A DNA stretch of 36,462 nucleotides from an uncultured Prevotellaceae bacterium. GTDB lineage: Bacteria; Bacteroidota; Bacteroidia; Bacteroidales; Bacteroidaceae. Made by a program: the position numbers and the translations under genes. The stretch spans positions 93,071-129,532 of the forward strand of contig CAMVKN010000003.1 in assembly GCA_947168045.1 (NCBI GenBank), written 5' to 3'. The first letter of the stretch is position 1; every line of letters begins with the position of its first letter. Shown piece by piece: positions 1 through 9,564 of the stretch. The notes under the pieces are model-generated. The model had not been told where the DNA came from. It worked only from the letters and a program-made list of their open reading frames with translations, and did not search any database.

Positions 1-2676
1 GTCGAAGTAGCGGGTGCTGCTGTCGTCCATCCACTGTCCGCTCTTGGCACCGTTGCCGTCGCCATTACCCTTCTCAACGGTCCAGCCGTCGATAGCCTCA
101 GCATTCGGGTTCTTGATGAAGGCGGTGTAGTCGGTAGCGTTGGGGTCGTCGTAGATGTTCTGCATCTTCACCAGGTCAGCCATGTTGTTCAGCTCAGCCA
201 CATAGGCATTGACGGTGTCCAGGTCCTTCATCTCGCTGACGAGGGCCTCCTTCTGGCGGCTCATCAGGGCAACGAGTGCGGTCTTGCCCTTCTCACCGGC
301 TACGTCGGCTACCTCAGCAGCCTTGTCATAGGCGGGGATGTAGGTGTTGATGTAGTTCTTCAGCAGGTTCACGGTGTTGTCGAACTGCTTGTAGGTAGCG
401 GTGTCGCATGCCAGGTAGCCGTTGACATAGTCGAGGGCGAACTGTGCGATGGGCTTGGTGTCAGCGCTGAAGAACTCGTGACCCTCGACATACTCGTCGT
501 TGAGCAGAGCCTTCACCCAGAGCAGGGTCTTCTGTCCCAGCAGGTCGGGGTTCTCGTCGAGCTGCTCCTGTGTGGGCAGGTACTCGAAATACTTGGCCTC
601 GCTGTTCTGAGCCTCGGTGATGGCGGCCTTGACAGCCTCGATGGAAGCAATCATAGCCTCGTTGTCAGCCGGGGTACCATACTTGGCGATGGTGTCGTTG
701 AGGGCCTTCTTGTCGCCAGCGAAGTGCATGGTCTCTGCCAGCTCGCGGGCGGTGGTGAACTGCGTGTCGAAGCTCTGCTGCAGAGCGGCCTGCATCACCT
801 CGTCGGAGGCGGCACCATAGTAGAAGAGCTTGAAGTTGGTAGCGAGGAACCAGCCAGATGCGTTAGTGCCGTCGCCAGTGCCCTGAGCACCGATGGTGAG
901 CTTGCCGTCAACGACGAGGACCTTCTCGTCAGCGGTCATGGAAACAGTCTCCCATGCGCTGTTGTCCCAGTCATCGCTGGTGAGGTATGCTTCTGAGATG
1001 CTCTTGCCAGTAGTGCTCTCGGCAAACACCTTCTGCGTGCCGTTGGCATAGCCAGGCTGTGTGATGAGGTCGGCACTGATGCCATAGTAGCCATTGGGCA
1101 GGTTGGTGAGGTCCTGAGCCACGGCCAGCGTGGTGGTGAAGTTATTGTTCCAGGCGTTCCAGCAGCTGCGTCCGCGCTGCCAGTTCAGGCGCTGGTCACC
1201 ACCGGTGGCACCGGCAATGTACCATCTCTCACTGGTGAGGTCGGGGCTGGTGGCACTGCCTTCTTTGTAGCGGTCGACATCCTCGCCCGTCTCGGCGTTC
1301 TGCTCATAGCGCAGGGGGAATACCCATGCGCCCTCAGACTGAATAGGCTCGGCGTCCTCAGCGATGAACCAGGGGTTCTTGACGAGGATGGTCAGGTCGG
1401 CAGGGTTGTCAACGCTGGCTGTCTCCACCTGGCTCATGTAGTAGGCCTTGATGGCTGCCTTGCCCTTCTCCACGGCGGTGAGCATCAGCTCAGCATAGTT
1501 GGTACCACCAGCCAGGTCGCCATTCTTCATGTCCTGCAGCTCGGCCTGGACAGCTTCCAGGTCAGCCTTGCCGGCGAAGTCGGTGGTCTGGAGGAGGTTA
1601 TCAATCTTCATCATCATGCTGTTGATGGACTCCATAGTGTTCATGGCGTTCCTGAAACTCTCAACCTGGGCGGTAGCTTTCTTCAGTTCTGCCTCCAACT
1701 CTGCCTGGTTGTCAATGCTCAGCAGGAAGTCGAGGTCGAGGCCATAGTCGCCAATCTGAGCCGAAAGGCCCTCAAAGCCTTCCAAGCTGGCCTGTGACGA
1801 CAGTGTGTTGCACTCGTCAATGAGGTCGTTGACATCCGACTCAAGCAGTTCCATGGGGTCAGCCTCGCCAGTCTTGTAGAGCTTGATGCCATCGATGTAG
1901 ACCCAAGGTGTGGCACCTGAGCCACCATCACCAGCCTGGAATCCAAACTGAATGGTGAACTCGCTGGTGGGGGTGAATTCAAATTCGTGCTTGGTCCACT
2001 CCTTAGCGGTCAGTGCAGTTCCTCCCTCCTCGCTGAACACGTCTTTGCGGCATGTAATCTTCGAGAGGTCAGTAGCCGAGGCAGTGGTGTTGGGGTTGAC
2101 GTTGATGGTCCAGTATTCCAGGCGATACTTGGCACAAGGCAGGTTCACCAGCTGCTTATAGGCAAACGAGTTGCCCCATCCGGCACGCAGATAGAGAGCA
2201 CCGGCTCCACCATCAAACTCTGTGGGCTTTGCAGGCACGGTGAGATACTGTGAACCATCATCGGCGATAGGTATTGTCGTTGCGCCAAGGTCATAGGAGA
2301 CGACGCCGAAATACACCCATTCGCAGGCCTTGGTCTCAATTCTTTCGTTGGGAAGAGCATCGTTTTTCAGGTTAACCCAGTCCCATCCCTTAATCATTCC
2401 AACAAAGCCGTTGGTAGCCTCCAGCTTGCGACCGTCGGGACGATTTTTCGGAGTTGACGGATTGACGGTGGCATAGAGCGAGCCATCAGCAGCGATGGCA
2501 GCAATGCTTCGGTCACTCAACGTCTTTGTCTCGACAGCCTCTTTCATTGAGCCGTCGGCCTGCCAGGTCAGGTCTTCGTCGAAGGTGGCGTTTGTGATGA
2601 GGTATGTCATGTCCTCATCTTGTGCCAATGATGGAAAAGCCATCAGTGATACAGCAAACAGTAGTAGTTTCTTCAT
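1..2676 (-). CDS. Large secreted modular surface protein, C-terminus outside window
   Basis: The frame is open from an ATG at 2676 to the left edge, giving 892 codons without a stop, so the C-terminus is missing. Residues 1-19 form a clear signal peptide (MKKLLLFAVSLMAFPSLAQ, then an acidic DED). The mature part alternates beta-rich modules with helical linkers. Module 1 (about 20-270) opens YLITNATFDED and ends in WVYIDGIKLY. Module 2 (about 427-620) opens NPWFIAEDAE and ends FKLFYYG. A third module starts near residue 852 with FIKNPNAEAIDGWTVE. The N-P/A-x-F opening and I-D-x-I/F-x-L-Y closing strands resemble jelly-roll carbohydrate-binding-like domains of large Bacteroidetes surface proteins. 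The linkers (270-425, 620-850) are Ala/Glu/Lys-rich and probably helical. No catalytic motif is visible. Binding to glycan or another surface ligand is inference. A Bacteroidetes promoter lies about 60 bases upstream. Confidence 0.85.
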   Translation of the reverse strand, partial: MKKLLLFAVSLMAFPSLAQDEDMTYLITNATFDEDLTWQADGSMKEAVETKTLSDRSIAAIAADGSLYATVNPSTPKNRPDGRKLEATNGFVGMIKGWDWVNLKNDALPNERIETKACEWVYFGVVSYDLGATTIPIADDGSQYLTVPAKPTEFDGGAGALYLRAGWGNSFAYKQLVNLPCAKYRLEYWTINVNPNTTASATDLSKITCRKDVFSEEGGTALTAKEWTKHEFEFTPTSEFTIQFGFQAGDGGSGATPWVYIDGIKLYKTGEADPMELLESDVNDLIDECNTLSSQASLEGFEGLSAQIGDYGLDLDFLLSIDNQAELEAELKKATAQVESFRNAMNTMESINSMMMKIDNLLQTTDFAGKADLEAVQAELQDMKNGDLAGGTNYAELMLTAVEKGKAAIKAYYMSQVETASVDNPADLTILVKNPWFIAEDAEPIQSEGAWVFPLRYEQNAETGEDVDRYKEGSATSPDLTSERWYIAGATGGDQRLNWQRGRSCWNAWNNNFTTTLAVAQDLTNLPNGYYGISADLITQPGYANGTQKVFAESTTGKSISEAYLTSDDWDNSAWETVSMTADEKVLVVDGKLTIGAQGTGDGTNASGWFLATNFKLFYYGAASDEVMQAALQQSFDTQFTTARELAETMHFAGDKKALNDTIAKYGTPADNEAMIASIEAVKAAITEAQNSEAKYFEYLPTQEQLDENPDLLGQKTLLWVKALLNDEYVEGHEFFSADTKPIAQFALDYVNGYLACDTATYKQFDNTVNLLKNYINTYIPAYDKAAEVADVAGEKGKTALVALMSRQKEALVSEMKDLDTVNAYVAELNNMADLVKMQNIYDDPNATDYTAFIKNPNAEAIDGWTVEKGNGDGNGAKSGQWMDDSSTRYFD

Positions 2677-2743
2677 AAGATAATGTTTTGTAAAGTTAGT
2701 AAACTGTTGTAATAGTTATTTGTCTCGTTTGTATGCAAGCATG

Positions 2744-2775
2744 CAAAAATAATGTAAAAGCGCTAAAGATGCAAG
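2744..2775 (-). promoter_or_regulatory. Promoter of the surface-protein gene
   Basis: On the minus strand, TATTTTTG (2744-2751) matches the Bacteroidetes -7 element TAnnTTTG. It is preceded by CTTG (2772-2775), one mismatch from the -33 TTTG, with a 20-base spacer. This implies a leader of about 60 bases before the ATG at 2676. Confidence 0.6.
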
Positions 2776-2807
2776 TATTCAGTAGTATAGTTGATTGTTT
2801 TTTAAGT

Positions 2808-5210
2808 TTAATTAAGCAATGTAAGGATGAATCGCGTACCGCCAGCGTAGGTTTTGTCTAACTCCAGGGAGCCACCCATCTTCTGTGCCATCTTGCGACT
2901 GACGGTCAAACCCAGACCGATGCCCTGCTGGAAGGCGTTGCACTTGGCAAACTGTTCGAACACCTTGTCCTGCTGCTCGGCGGGGATGCCGCTGCCCGTG
3001 TCGGTGACGGTGATGATGACGTTCTTTTCCTCCTGGCGACAGTTCACCTCAATGAAGCCGCGCTGCGTAAACTTGATGGCGTTGTCAATGAGCTGCTCGA
3101 CGATTTGGCGCAGCGTCTCAGCGTTGGTCTTCAGCGTGAAGCGGTTGATGACCTGCGTGGTGTAGCGCAATTCGACATTGGCATTGACTTCGTCGCGGTG
3201 GGCATTGAGGAGGCTGGAGAGGAACTGGTTGCAGAGCACCTCGTCTTCGCGGGCGAAGCTCTGCATGCTCTCCGTGTCGGCTGTCAGCAGCAGCTCGTCG
3301 ACGATTTTGATGATGGCCGTCACATTCTCGTTGATGCGGTCAATCAGGTCCTGACGCTCCTCTTGGGGCAGCTCAATGTCTGAGTTGTTCAGAATGTCGT
3401 TGAAGCCCGTGATGGCGTTTAGCGGCGTGCGTATCTCATGGCTGACACGCTTCACAAACTCCGTCTTCATCTGGTCGCTCTCGTTGGCCATATTCAGCGC
3501 TGCGGCCATCTGCTCGTTCTTCTTCAACAGCTCGTTGCGGTTTTTGCGGTACATATAGTACGCCGAGAGCAACATGATGGCCATGACCACAGCCATGATG
3601 ATGATGAGCAACAGCATGTTCGAGTGGTGCTGCTCAGCCTCCTGATGGGCAACGGTCATGCTGTTCGTGAGGTTGGCCATGGCTAAGTTCTCGTCGTAGT
3701 TGGCTGCGGTCAGCGAGTCGACGGTCTTGGCACGTTGCTGCAGCTCGTTGATGATGTCGTCCTTGTTGCCATTCATCTCGAAGATGCGCAGACGCAGCTG
3801 ATGGCGGATGAGGGTGCCACGAAGATGCTCGTCGATGATATTCAGGGCATTGGTGTAGTAGCCCTCCATGGCCTCTTTCATGGCTTGCAGCGGAATGTCG
3901 TAGGTGGTGGGCAGCTGACTGTTCACCCGGCTTAGCTTCAGATAGTCGCTGTTGGCACGGTCGAAGGCTTCCTTGTTGCCCACCCAGAAGCTGATGGAGG
4001 CATTCATGGCCAGCGCCTGCTGATGCAGCTCAGGACGTTTCTTGAAGTCCTCGAAACACTCGTTGATGAGCTGCTGAGCCTCGTTGGGCCGCCAGAACTT
4101 CATCAGGTCTATCATGCGCAGACGGGCCGTCAGCCACTGCTCCTTGTCCTTGGTGTTGTTGATGGCTTTCTGATAGTAGTTCTCAGCCTGCGTGATGTTG
4201 CCACTGTGGTAGAACATATCGCCTAGCTTCATGTTTTGGTCATACAGACCCTGCGCTCCTGCGGGGCTGACAGATAGTGAAAAGTGAAGAGTGAATAGTA
4301 CCAGCAGTACCATCCAGCGATTTGTACGAGCGCGCCTCATGCACCACACGCCCAGGATGACGAAGGGGATGCTGAGCAGCTGGCCCATGTCGAGGGGCAT
4401 TCCATCCTCGAAGCCCACCTGGTTAATCTTCAGGAACTCTACGAAGAAGCGGAACGTGAAGATGTAGGTGAGACACAGTCCGAAGTAGAAGCCGGTGCCC
4501 AGTTTGGATTTGAGATTTGAGTTTTCTTTATGGTTTCCTTGGAAGGACTGTCTGTCTTTCCGATAGATGTAGAGCATCAGGAAGAACAGCAGCAGATAGG
4601 CGATGGCCTCGTAGAGCTGCGAGGGGTGGCGGGGCTCGGTGCCCAGGCTGGCGGGGTGGGCATTGACGAAGTAGAAGCCCCAGGGCATGGAGGTGACGCT
4701 GCCGATAATCTCGCTGTTCATCAGGTTGCCAAGACGGATGAAGCAGGCGGTGATGCCAGTGGCAATGGCGATGTTGTCGAGCACCTGCCATAACGGCATC
4801 TTAAAGCGGCGGACGTAGAGCCACAGCGCAAGCATCAGGCCCAGCGTGCCACCATGCGATGCCAAACCCTCATAGCCCGTCACCTTGAAGTCCCAGCTCT
4901 CGTAGCCGGTGAACTGGATGGGCAGCAGCATCTCAATGAACCCACGCACCGACGTGAGGTAGTCCTGAGGCTGATAGAAGATGCAGTGGCCCAGGCGTGC
5001 ACCGACAAGGATGCCGATGAAGCAATAGAAGAACAGCGGGTCGAACTTACGGTCTTCTATCTTCTGGTCCTGGTACAGTTTCTTCACTACGATATAGGCC
5101 AGGGCCAGTCCGATGAGCCAGCACAGGGAGTACCAGCGGAAGGTGATGGGCCCTATGTGAAAGGCCGTCAGGTCAGGATTCCAGGTGATAAAAAGCAGGA
5201 TGTTATTCAT
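2808..5210 (-). CDS. lgt: Prolipoprotein diacylglyceryl transferase fused in frame to a TPR histidine kinase
   Basis: One uninterrupted frame (800 residues from the ATG at 5210; an ATG at 5219 is the alternative) encodes two proteins. Residues 1 to about 290 are Lgt, the inner-membrane enzyme that transfers diacylglyceryl to the lipobox cysteine of prolipoproteins. [30 protein letters not shown] and HPSQLYEA are recognisable, with about seven hydrophobic helices. From about residue 291 ([10 protein letters not shown]) a signal-peptide-like stretch leads into a periplasmic TPR-like region, a membrane helix ([20 protein letters not shown]) and a histidine kinase with H-box [12 protein letters not shown]-box NAIKFT, G1 DTGSGIP and G2 GIGLGL; no receiver domain. 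Met codons at 4340 and 4313 could start a separate kinase, so either a fusion protein or two in-frame products is possible. The frame extends upstream to 5336, but that part precedes the promoter and is rejected. Confidence 0.85.
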   Translation of the reverse strand: MNNILLFITWNPDLTAFHIGPITFRWYSLCWLIGLALAYIVVKKLYQDQKIEDRKFDPLFFYCFIGILVGARLGHCIFYQPQDYLTSVRGFIEMLLPIQFTGYESWDFKVTGYEGLASHGGTLGLMLALWLYVRRFKMPLWQVLDNIAIATGITACFIRLGNLMNSEIIGSVTSMPWGFYFVNAHPASLGTEPRHPSQLYEAIAYLLLFFLMLYIYRKDRQSFQGNHKENSNLKSKLGTGFYFGLCLTYIFTFRFFVEFLKINQVGFEDGMPLDMGQLLSIPFVILGVWCMRRARTNRWMVLLVLFTLHFSLSVSPAGAQGLYDQNMKLGDMFYHSGNITQAENYYQKAINNTKDKEQWLTARLRMIDLMKFWRPNEAQQLINECFEDFKKRPELHQQALAMNASISFWVGNKEAFDRANSDYLKLSRVNSQLPTTYDIPLQAMKEAMEGYYTNALNIIDEHLRGTLIRHQLRLRIFEMNGNKDDIINELQQRAKTVDSLTAANYDENLAMANLTNSMTVAHQEAEQHHSNMLLLIIIMAVVMAIMLLSAYYMYRKNRNELLKKNEQMAAALNMANESDQMKTEFVKRVSHEIRTPLNAITGFNDILNNSDIELPQEERQDLIDRINENVTAIIKIVDELLLTADTESMQSFAREDEVLCNQFLSSLLNAHRDEVNANVELRYTTQVINRFTLKTNAETLRQIVEQLIDNAIKFTQRGFIEVNCRQEEKNVIITVTDTGSGIPAEQQDKVFEQFAKCNAFQQGIGLGLTVSRKMAQKMGGSLELDKTYAGGTRFILTLLN
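4276..4296. repeat. Three heptamers AGTGAAN inside the kinase signal region
   Basis: Three consecutive 7-base copies (AGTGAAA, AGTGAAG, AGTGAAT on the plus strand) encode FTLHFSL in the signal-peptide-like stretch of the kinase half. The unit is period 7 like the ATTTGAG tracts elsewhere in the window, and three copies span exactly seven codons. Confidence 0.6.
4508..4521. repeat. Two ATTTGAG heptamers inside lgt
   Basis: Two perfect ATTTGAG copies (plus strand) encode SNLKS near Lgt residue 232, in the poorly conserved loop before the last membrane helices. The same heptamer is present five times in the SNF2 gene at 16929-16963. Confidence 0.6.
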
Positions 5211-5232
5211 TGTGTTCATAACAATTTGCCTG

Positions 5233-5264
5233 CAAAGATACGAATAAGTGAGCGAAAATGCAAA
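5233..5264 (-). promoter_or_regulatory. Promoter of lgt-kinase
   Basis: Minus strand: -33 TTTG (5261-5264), a 20-base spacer, and -7 TATCTTTG (5233-5240), a full match to the Bacteroidetes consensus. Transcription should begin near 5226, which places the ATG at 5210 as the likely start and excludes the upstream ATG at 5336. The spacer carries CGCTCACTTATTCG, shared with the promoters at 13.7 and 21.3 kb. Confidence 0.8.
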
Positions 5265-5316
5265 TTTATTAGCATTTTTCCGAGCGTGAGTATCTTCAGC
5301 AAAGCCAAAAATACGC

Positions 5317-5353
5317 AAAATCGGGCGAACTGCCAAACAATTCGCCCGATTTT
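5317..5353 (-). terminator. Hairpin terminator after the gluzincin operon
   Basis: A perfect 13-bp stem (5317-5329 with 5341-5353, core TCGGGCGAA/TTCGCCCGA) with an 11-base loop is followed on the minus strand by a short T-rich run. It lies 50 bases past the stop of the 1109-residue gene and before the lgt promoter. Confidence 0.65.
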
Positions 5354-5405
5354 TCTATCATTGACTTGCCTGGTAGTAATCAACAACCTCGACTTTCTCA
5401 ATACT

Positions 5406-8400
5406 CTACGGATTCGTTCCACGAAACGCTCTCGTCACTATCTCATCGACCTGATCAGTTTTCGTAGGATCACCATCATGGTACCTCCATTGATCAACAC
5501 CCGTCAGGTGCAATTCCAATTCAATCTCGAACCAGTTCTTGTTGTACACATTCTTGGTGTAGGTCAGAACGGCATGTTGATTATGAAGATCAAATTTATA
5601 ATCATAGGAACTTTCCTGTGAATCATGAGGTCCCTTATCAAGCGAACTGGCTTTTTGAGTGATGGTGTTGCACGTCATAGACGTGGTCGTCAAAATGATC
5701 TTATTATCGTTTCGGCTGATTGTCCCCCTTCCTGAGATTTCAACTCCAGAGACATTCATGGTATGCGATTCAGAATATCCCTCACCCGTGCTTTTCGAGA
5801 GCGAGTATTGCACAGGCTTTATAGACAGGGAGAAGACTCCGTCGGGCTTGATGACCAGATGCGCGGTAGTGGACATTTGTCTCATCTGCTCCAGGGCATA
5901 TCCTGAATTCCGCATTTCCTCGCTGTTTTCATCCCACATGTTCAAGCCCAAAAAGATGTACATCCTGAAATTTTCGTCTACCAGCACATCCCCTTCGCTG
6001 ACGCTTGCCGTTTCCTGGTTGCTCTTGGGGCTGTAGTAGATGATGGACTCATTTGGATAGGGCTGATAGTACCAGCGGCAGTAGGTGGAGATGTCTGCCT
6101 CCTCGCCAGCCTGGTAGTCGGGAATGGCAATGACGGGCGGATCTGGGTCGACGAGCGTCTTGAGCACGGTGTTCTCACGTCCTGTCTTGTTGTTCTTCAC
6201 GGTGTAGGCAATGCCGGTGACGTAGCCACTCCTCATCAACTCGTCCGACGGCAGCTCGTACGTCTTCATCCGGACGCCGCCGCTGACCATCTCAGTCTCC
6301 GGCTTCTCCTTCGGGGCGTAGAAGGCCACGGCGTTGTAATAGTCGCTGACCACCAGGTCATGATTCTTCATCTTGTCGGTGAAGAGCAGGGCCACGCTGG
6401 TGGGCGACTTCATGCCGTTGCTGTCGCACTCTAAGTAGTAGGGAGTGGACGAGTAGGCGGAGTCGCCCCTGAGGATGAAGGCCTTCACAGCTTCTTCCTT
6501 GCCGTTGTACATGTGCGGCACGAGGAAGAGGTTGTAGAGGTCGCAGCTGTCGGCAGGCATGAAGTTAGCCGTGCGGCAGGCGAACATACCGGCGCGCTCC
6601 CAGCACTGCAGCTTGACGATGGGCTGCTCGCGGCTGACGGGGAGGTCGGGCTTGAAGGCTTGGTCGCGGTAATACTTTCCCTGGTCACCTTTCATCAGGC
6701 CTTTCTGCCTTTTCACTATCTCGCCCATCACGGTGCCGCAATACTCCTCAAAGGCCCTGTAGAGGAACTCGTCACCCACCTGGAATCCCTCCTTGAAGGC
6801 GTTGGCGATGTTCCATCCGGCAGAAAGCAGCAGCATATCAGTGAAGCCCGTGCCGTACATGAGGAAATCGTGCAGACGGGCATCAGGCTTGTATTTGTCA
6901 CGAATGTACATATAGAACTCGCCCAGCATATAGCCTTTGTCGCAGTTGGCATAGCTCATAGTAAAGGCTTGCCCTATTCCATTACAGAAGCCTAAAATGT
7001 CACGCCACATATAAACAGGTATCCCCAAGGGTGTCATCGGAAAGAACGATTCCAGCAGCATACGTTCCGCCTCCTTATAGTTCAAGGGGCGGTCGCCTTC
7101 CACCATATCCTTGATTTCGCCAAGAAGCTTGAGCCCAGACGTCCTATAAACAGTGCCAACCACAGACAGATTGAAGTCAGTAGGAATAATCAGGCTGTTG
7201 TCGAGCGGGGCGAAGAGCCATTCCTTCTCCTTGGTATCTGCATAATATGCCTCCAACTCTTCCGGTCTTTTGGAAAGCTTGTCCTGGTCATACAACCATT
7301 TGGCATAGTCACGCTCCAGCACAGTAGCCGTACACTCGTCCCACGTCTTGCTGCGGAAGAGGCTGAACCACACATAAGCCGACTGGTGATGGTGGAAGAG
7401 CTCATGAGCGATGGTTATCTTCAGTGCATCTTCCGCCTCTGTACCCACCTGAACTTTTCCAGTCCCTTTCTGAATATATGTACCGTTACTACTACAATAA
7501 TCGATGCCTATCATGGGACAGACGTCAAGGAAGTGCTTGTAGGCGCCTGACTGATCATCTGCAATTGTTGAGCCGCCGAAGTAGAACCTGCTGAGGTCGC
7601 CCGGCTCCTTCACGCGCGCCACATTCTTCAGATAGCTCTTGGCAAAGCGTATCATCATGCAGATGTTCATGATGCTCTCCGGCGTTTTCAAAGTATCATT
7701 CATGGACAGTTCCTGTAGCTCGTTGTGATGGTCTATCATGCTCTGAAGGAGCGCATTGTAGCGTATGGAGTCACGAACGGCATTGCTGTTGGACCACAGC
7801 GAGAAAGAATGCTCGCGCTCAAGGCGATGCTCGTTGTCAAGGGCATTGCGTGCCTTCACCTTTAGCGATGCCTGTATGGTCTGAATGCGCCTGATTCCTT
7901 TTAAATACTTTTCGGCATACGGGTGTTCCGTGTCAGAAGGCTTGAATCCTACGGTAAACTGCCCCAGCTTGTGGTCATCGACACCCAGTTCTACGAGTTC
8001 GTCGCCGTATTCACTGTTCAGCGACCACCAGCGACAGAGATAGGGCGCGGCTCCTGCTACAGGAATGATGATATTCCAAACCAACTTACTAGTTAACCCT
8101 GTTGTAAGCCCGTTAGCCAAACAAGTGCCCACCATGGCAGTAATGGCCCACAGACAGTTCTTCGATGACTCAAAGCGGAAGATGCCGTCGTCGCTGAGCG
8201 TGCGCGAATACTGCTGCACAATTCCCGACTCGTCCAGGCGGCATACGCACAGATGGCCCCACAACTCCTCGGGGATGTCCAGCTTCTCTAAGTCCAGCTC
8301 CACGGAGAAATTGCCCGGCGCGCGGTGCATCGGCTCTATGCCGGCATCAAGGTCGAAGGCGAAGAGCAAGCTATGCGAGGGCAGTTGCTTGCTGATGGCC

Positions 8401-8735
8401 TTTGACAGCTCCTTATGCTCCTCAGTGGTGGCTGGCCGGAACTTGACAGTGGTGGGATGGTCGAATGCGTTCTCACGCGCATCGATGGTGATGCCCGGCA
8501 CGGGCTCTTCGTGTACGGCAGGGCTGTTACCGCCCCATACAGGCGGCTCGCCCTCAGGGATGGCAGCAATGTCCTCCTCGGTGATGTCGAAGTCGCTGCG
8601 CTCCGTGCGGTTTTCTTCTTCCTCCTCGTCGTCCCAGTCGTGGTGCTTGTTGCGGGGGATGAGGAACACTACTATCGCGATGATGGCCACCACGGGTATG
8701 AGCAAAGCATACCAGTAACGTTTATCTGTCTTCAT
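5406..8735 (-). CDS. Membrane-anchored putative gluzincin metallopeptidase
   Basis: The 1109-residue product has no lipobox but one strong N-terminal membrane helix (residues about 7-27), followed by HHDWDDEEEEE and then a long extracytoplasmic region. At residues 444-448 it has HELFH, and exactly 18 residues later E467 in the context WDECTA. HEXXH-X18-E with a D/N-E-x-x-A third-ligand motif is the zinc site of gluzincins (M1-like), so zinc-dependent proteolysis is a reasonable family inference. A second hydrophobic stretch lies near residues 205-235 and the C-terminal 250 residues look beta-rich. It is the last gene of a tight five-gene operon with two lipoproteins, a zinc-ribbon membrane protein and a small relative of its own N-terminus. 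Substrate unknown; I do not recognise a named family. Confidence 0.8.
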   Translation of the reverse strand: MKTDKRYWYALLIPVVAIIAIVVFLIPRNKHHDWDDEEEEENRTERSDFDITEEDIAAIPEGEPPVWGGNSPAVHEEPVPGITIDARENAFDHPTTVKFRPATTEEHKELSKAISKQLPSHSLLFAFDLDAGIEPMHRAPGNFSVELDLEKLDIPEELWGHLCVCRLDESGIVQQYSRTLSDDGIFRFESSKNCLWAITAMVGTCLANGLTTGLTSKLVWNIIIPVAGAAPYLCRWWSLNSEYGDELVELGVDDHKLGQFTVGFKPSDTEHPYAEKYLKGIRRIQTIQASLKVKARNALDNEHRLEREHSFSLWSNSNAVRDSIRYNALLQSMIDHHNELQELSMNDTLKTPESIMNICMMIRFAKSYLKNVARVKEPGDLSRFYFGGSTIADDQSGAYKHFLDVCPMIGIDYCSSNGTYIQKGTGKVQVGTEAEDALKITIAHELFHHHQSAYVWFSLFRSKTWDECTATVLERDYAKWLYDQDKLSKRPEELEAYYADTKEKEWLFAPLDNSLIIPTDFNLSVVGTVYRTSGLKLLGEIKDMVEGDRPLNYKEAERMLLESFFPMTPLGIPVYMWRDILGFCNGIGQAFTMSYANCDKGYMLGEFYMYIRDKYKPDARLHDFLMYGTGFTDMLLLSAGWNIANAFKEGFQVGDEFLYRAFEEYCGTVMGEIVKRQKGLMKGDQGKYYRDQAFKPDLPVSREQPIVKLQCWERAGMFACRTANFMPADSCDLYNLFLVPHMYNGKEEAVKAFILRGDSAYSSTPYYLECDSNGMKSPTSVALLFTDKMKNHDLVVSDYYNAVAFYAPKEKPETEMVSGGVRMKTYELPSDELMRSGYVTGIAYTVKNNKTGRENTVLKTLVDPDPPVIAIPDYQAGEEADISTYCRWYYQPYPNESIIYYSPKSNQETASVSEGDVLVDENFRMYIFLGLNMWDENSEEMRNSGYALEQMRQMSTTAHLVIKPDGVFSLSIKPVQYSLSKSTGEGYSESHTMNVSGVEISGRGTISRNDNKIILTTTSMTCNTITQKASSLDKGPHDSQESSYDYKFDLHNQHAVLTYTKNVYNKNWFEIELELHLTGVDQWRYHDGDPTKTDQVDEIVTRAFRGTNP

Positions 8736-8739
8736 AGTT

Positions 8740-8973
8740 TCAGGTGTTTGAATTTATTCGTTGCTGCTGGTCCAGTGGCTCCAGCCCTTTTCTTCCAGCA
8801 TCTGCGTCATCGGGGAAATGCTCCTCGTCGATGGGGATGCCCACGGCTTCTTCTTCCTCCTCGTCGTCGTCCCAGTCATGGTGTTTCTTGCCGGGGATGA
8901 GGAACACTGCTATAATGACAATTGCCGTGATGGGCAAAAGCAGCACCAGCCAATATTTCTTGTTGGTCTTCAT
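8740..8973 (-). CDS. Small single-pass membrane protein related to the N-terminus of the next gene
   Basis: A 77-residue protein starts at an ATG at 8973 and ends 4 bases before the gluzincin start. Its first 42 residues (MKTNKKYWLVLLLP..., one helix, then KKHHDWDDDEEEEE) closely match the head of the 1109-residue protein (MKTDKRYWYALLIP..., KHHDWDDEEEEE). After this it diverges into a short hydrophilic tail (ending QQQRINSNT). It therefore looks like a partial tandem duplication: either a remnant that lost its body or a functional small partner sharing the membrane anchor. The conserved start, sensible spacing and intact frame favour translation; function is unknown. Confidence 0.7.
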   Translation of the reverse strand: MKTNKKYWLVLLLPITAIVIIAVFLIPGKKHHDWDDDEEEEEAVGIPIDEEHFPDDADAGRKGLEPLDQQQRINSNT

Positions 8974-8987
8974 AGGTAGGATAGTGA

Positions 8988-9560
8988 TTACTCGTTTCCC
9001 TCATAATGGAACACTTGTTCTGAGGCTTTGAATCCCTCCGTGGTCAGAATCTTGTCGCCGTCAGGATAGACAAACATCAGGCGCGGTTCATTGCCCCAAG
9101 CCTGCTGCTCGTTGCCCTCGTCGTCAGTTTTGGTATAAGTATTACAGACAGTATAGATGCCCTTGCCCCAGGCATGCACCTTCTCAACCTTTGTTGTGTC
9201 GTTGTACGCTATGCTGACCGTGCCAACGTAGTAGGGGTCATCGGTGCTGTCAGGGAAATGGAAGCGTAACGACTTGCCTGACTCCGTATTCACATAGCAG
9301 CCGTCCTCATGAGGACGGGTGTCCTTATTGGTTGCAGGCAGATGGACATCAAAGTCTGGCACTATGTTGTTATAACTGTCAAGTGAGTCAAGCAGGGCTT
9401 CTGCCGTCATGTCTGGATACTCGTTCAGCAGCCAGTCCAGCCGGTTGCGGGCAGCAGTGCCCTCAGGGTCACATGCCGCTAACTCAAAGGTTAATAACAA
9501 TGTGGACAGCACCACAAAAAGTGTGCGCCAGATTTGTTTTACAAATTGTTTGGTCTTCAT
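8988..9560 (-). CDS. Lipoprotein, paralogue of the gene at 10090-10803
   Basis: A 190-residue protein with a lipoprotein signal: a hydrophobic core (LFVVLSTLLLTF) and lipobox ELAAC at about residues 26-30, followed by D, so it should be lipidated and exported. The C-terminal half contains GKGIYTVCNTYTK...MFVYPDGDKILTTEGF. This aligns with GKGLYTLYRMEGS...SVYPEGDSLVISRGM in the lipoprotein two genes upstream, so the two are divergent paralogues. The sequence is acidic and no enzyme motif is visible. It starts 4 bases after the zinc-ribbon gene and precedes the small anchor protein by 14 bases. No function assigned. Confidence 0.8.
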   Translation of the reverse strand: MKTKQFVKQIWRTLFVVLSTLLLTFELAACDPEGTAARNRLDWLLNEYPDMTAEALLDSLDSYNNIVPDFDVHLPATNKDTRPHEDGCYVNTESGKSLRFHFPDSTDDPYYVGTVSIAYNDTTKVEKVHAWGKGIYTVCNTYTKTDDEGNEQQAWGNEPRLMFVYPDGDKILTTEGFKASEQVFHYEGNE

Positions 9561-9564
9561 CTTT

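Noticed and set aside
5211..5336. N-terminal extension of the Lgt-kinase frame to an ATG at 5336
   Set aside because: It contains the terminator and the complete promoter of the gene, and Lgt proteins begin at the MNN/MNT start.
4854..5621. 255-residue plus-strand frame
   Set aside because: It is the antisense shadow of lgt and crosses its promoter; composition does not look like protein.
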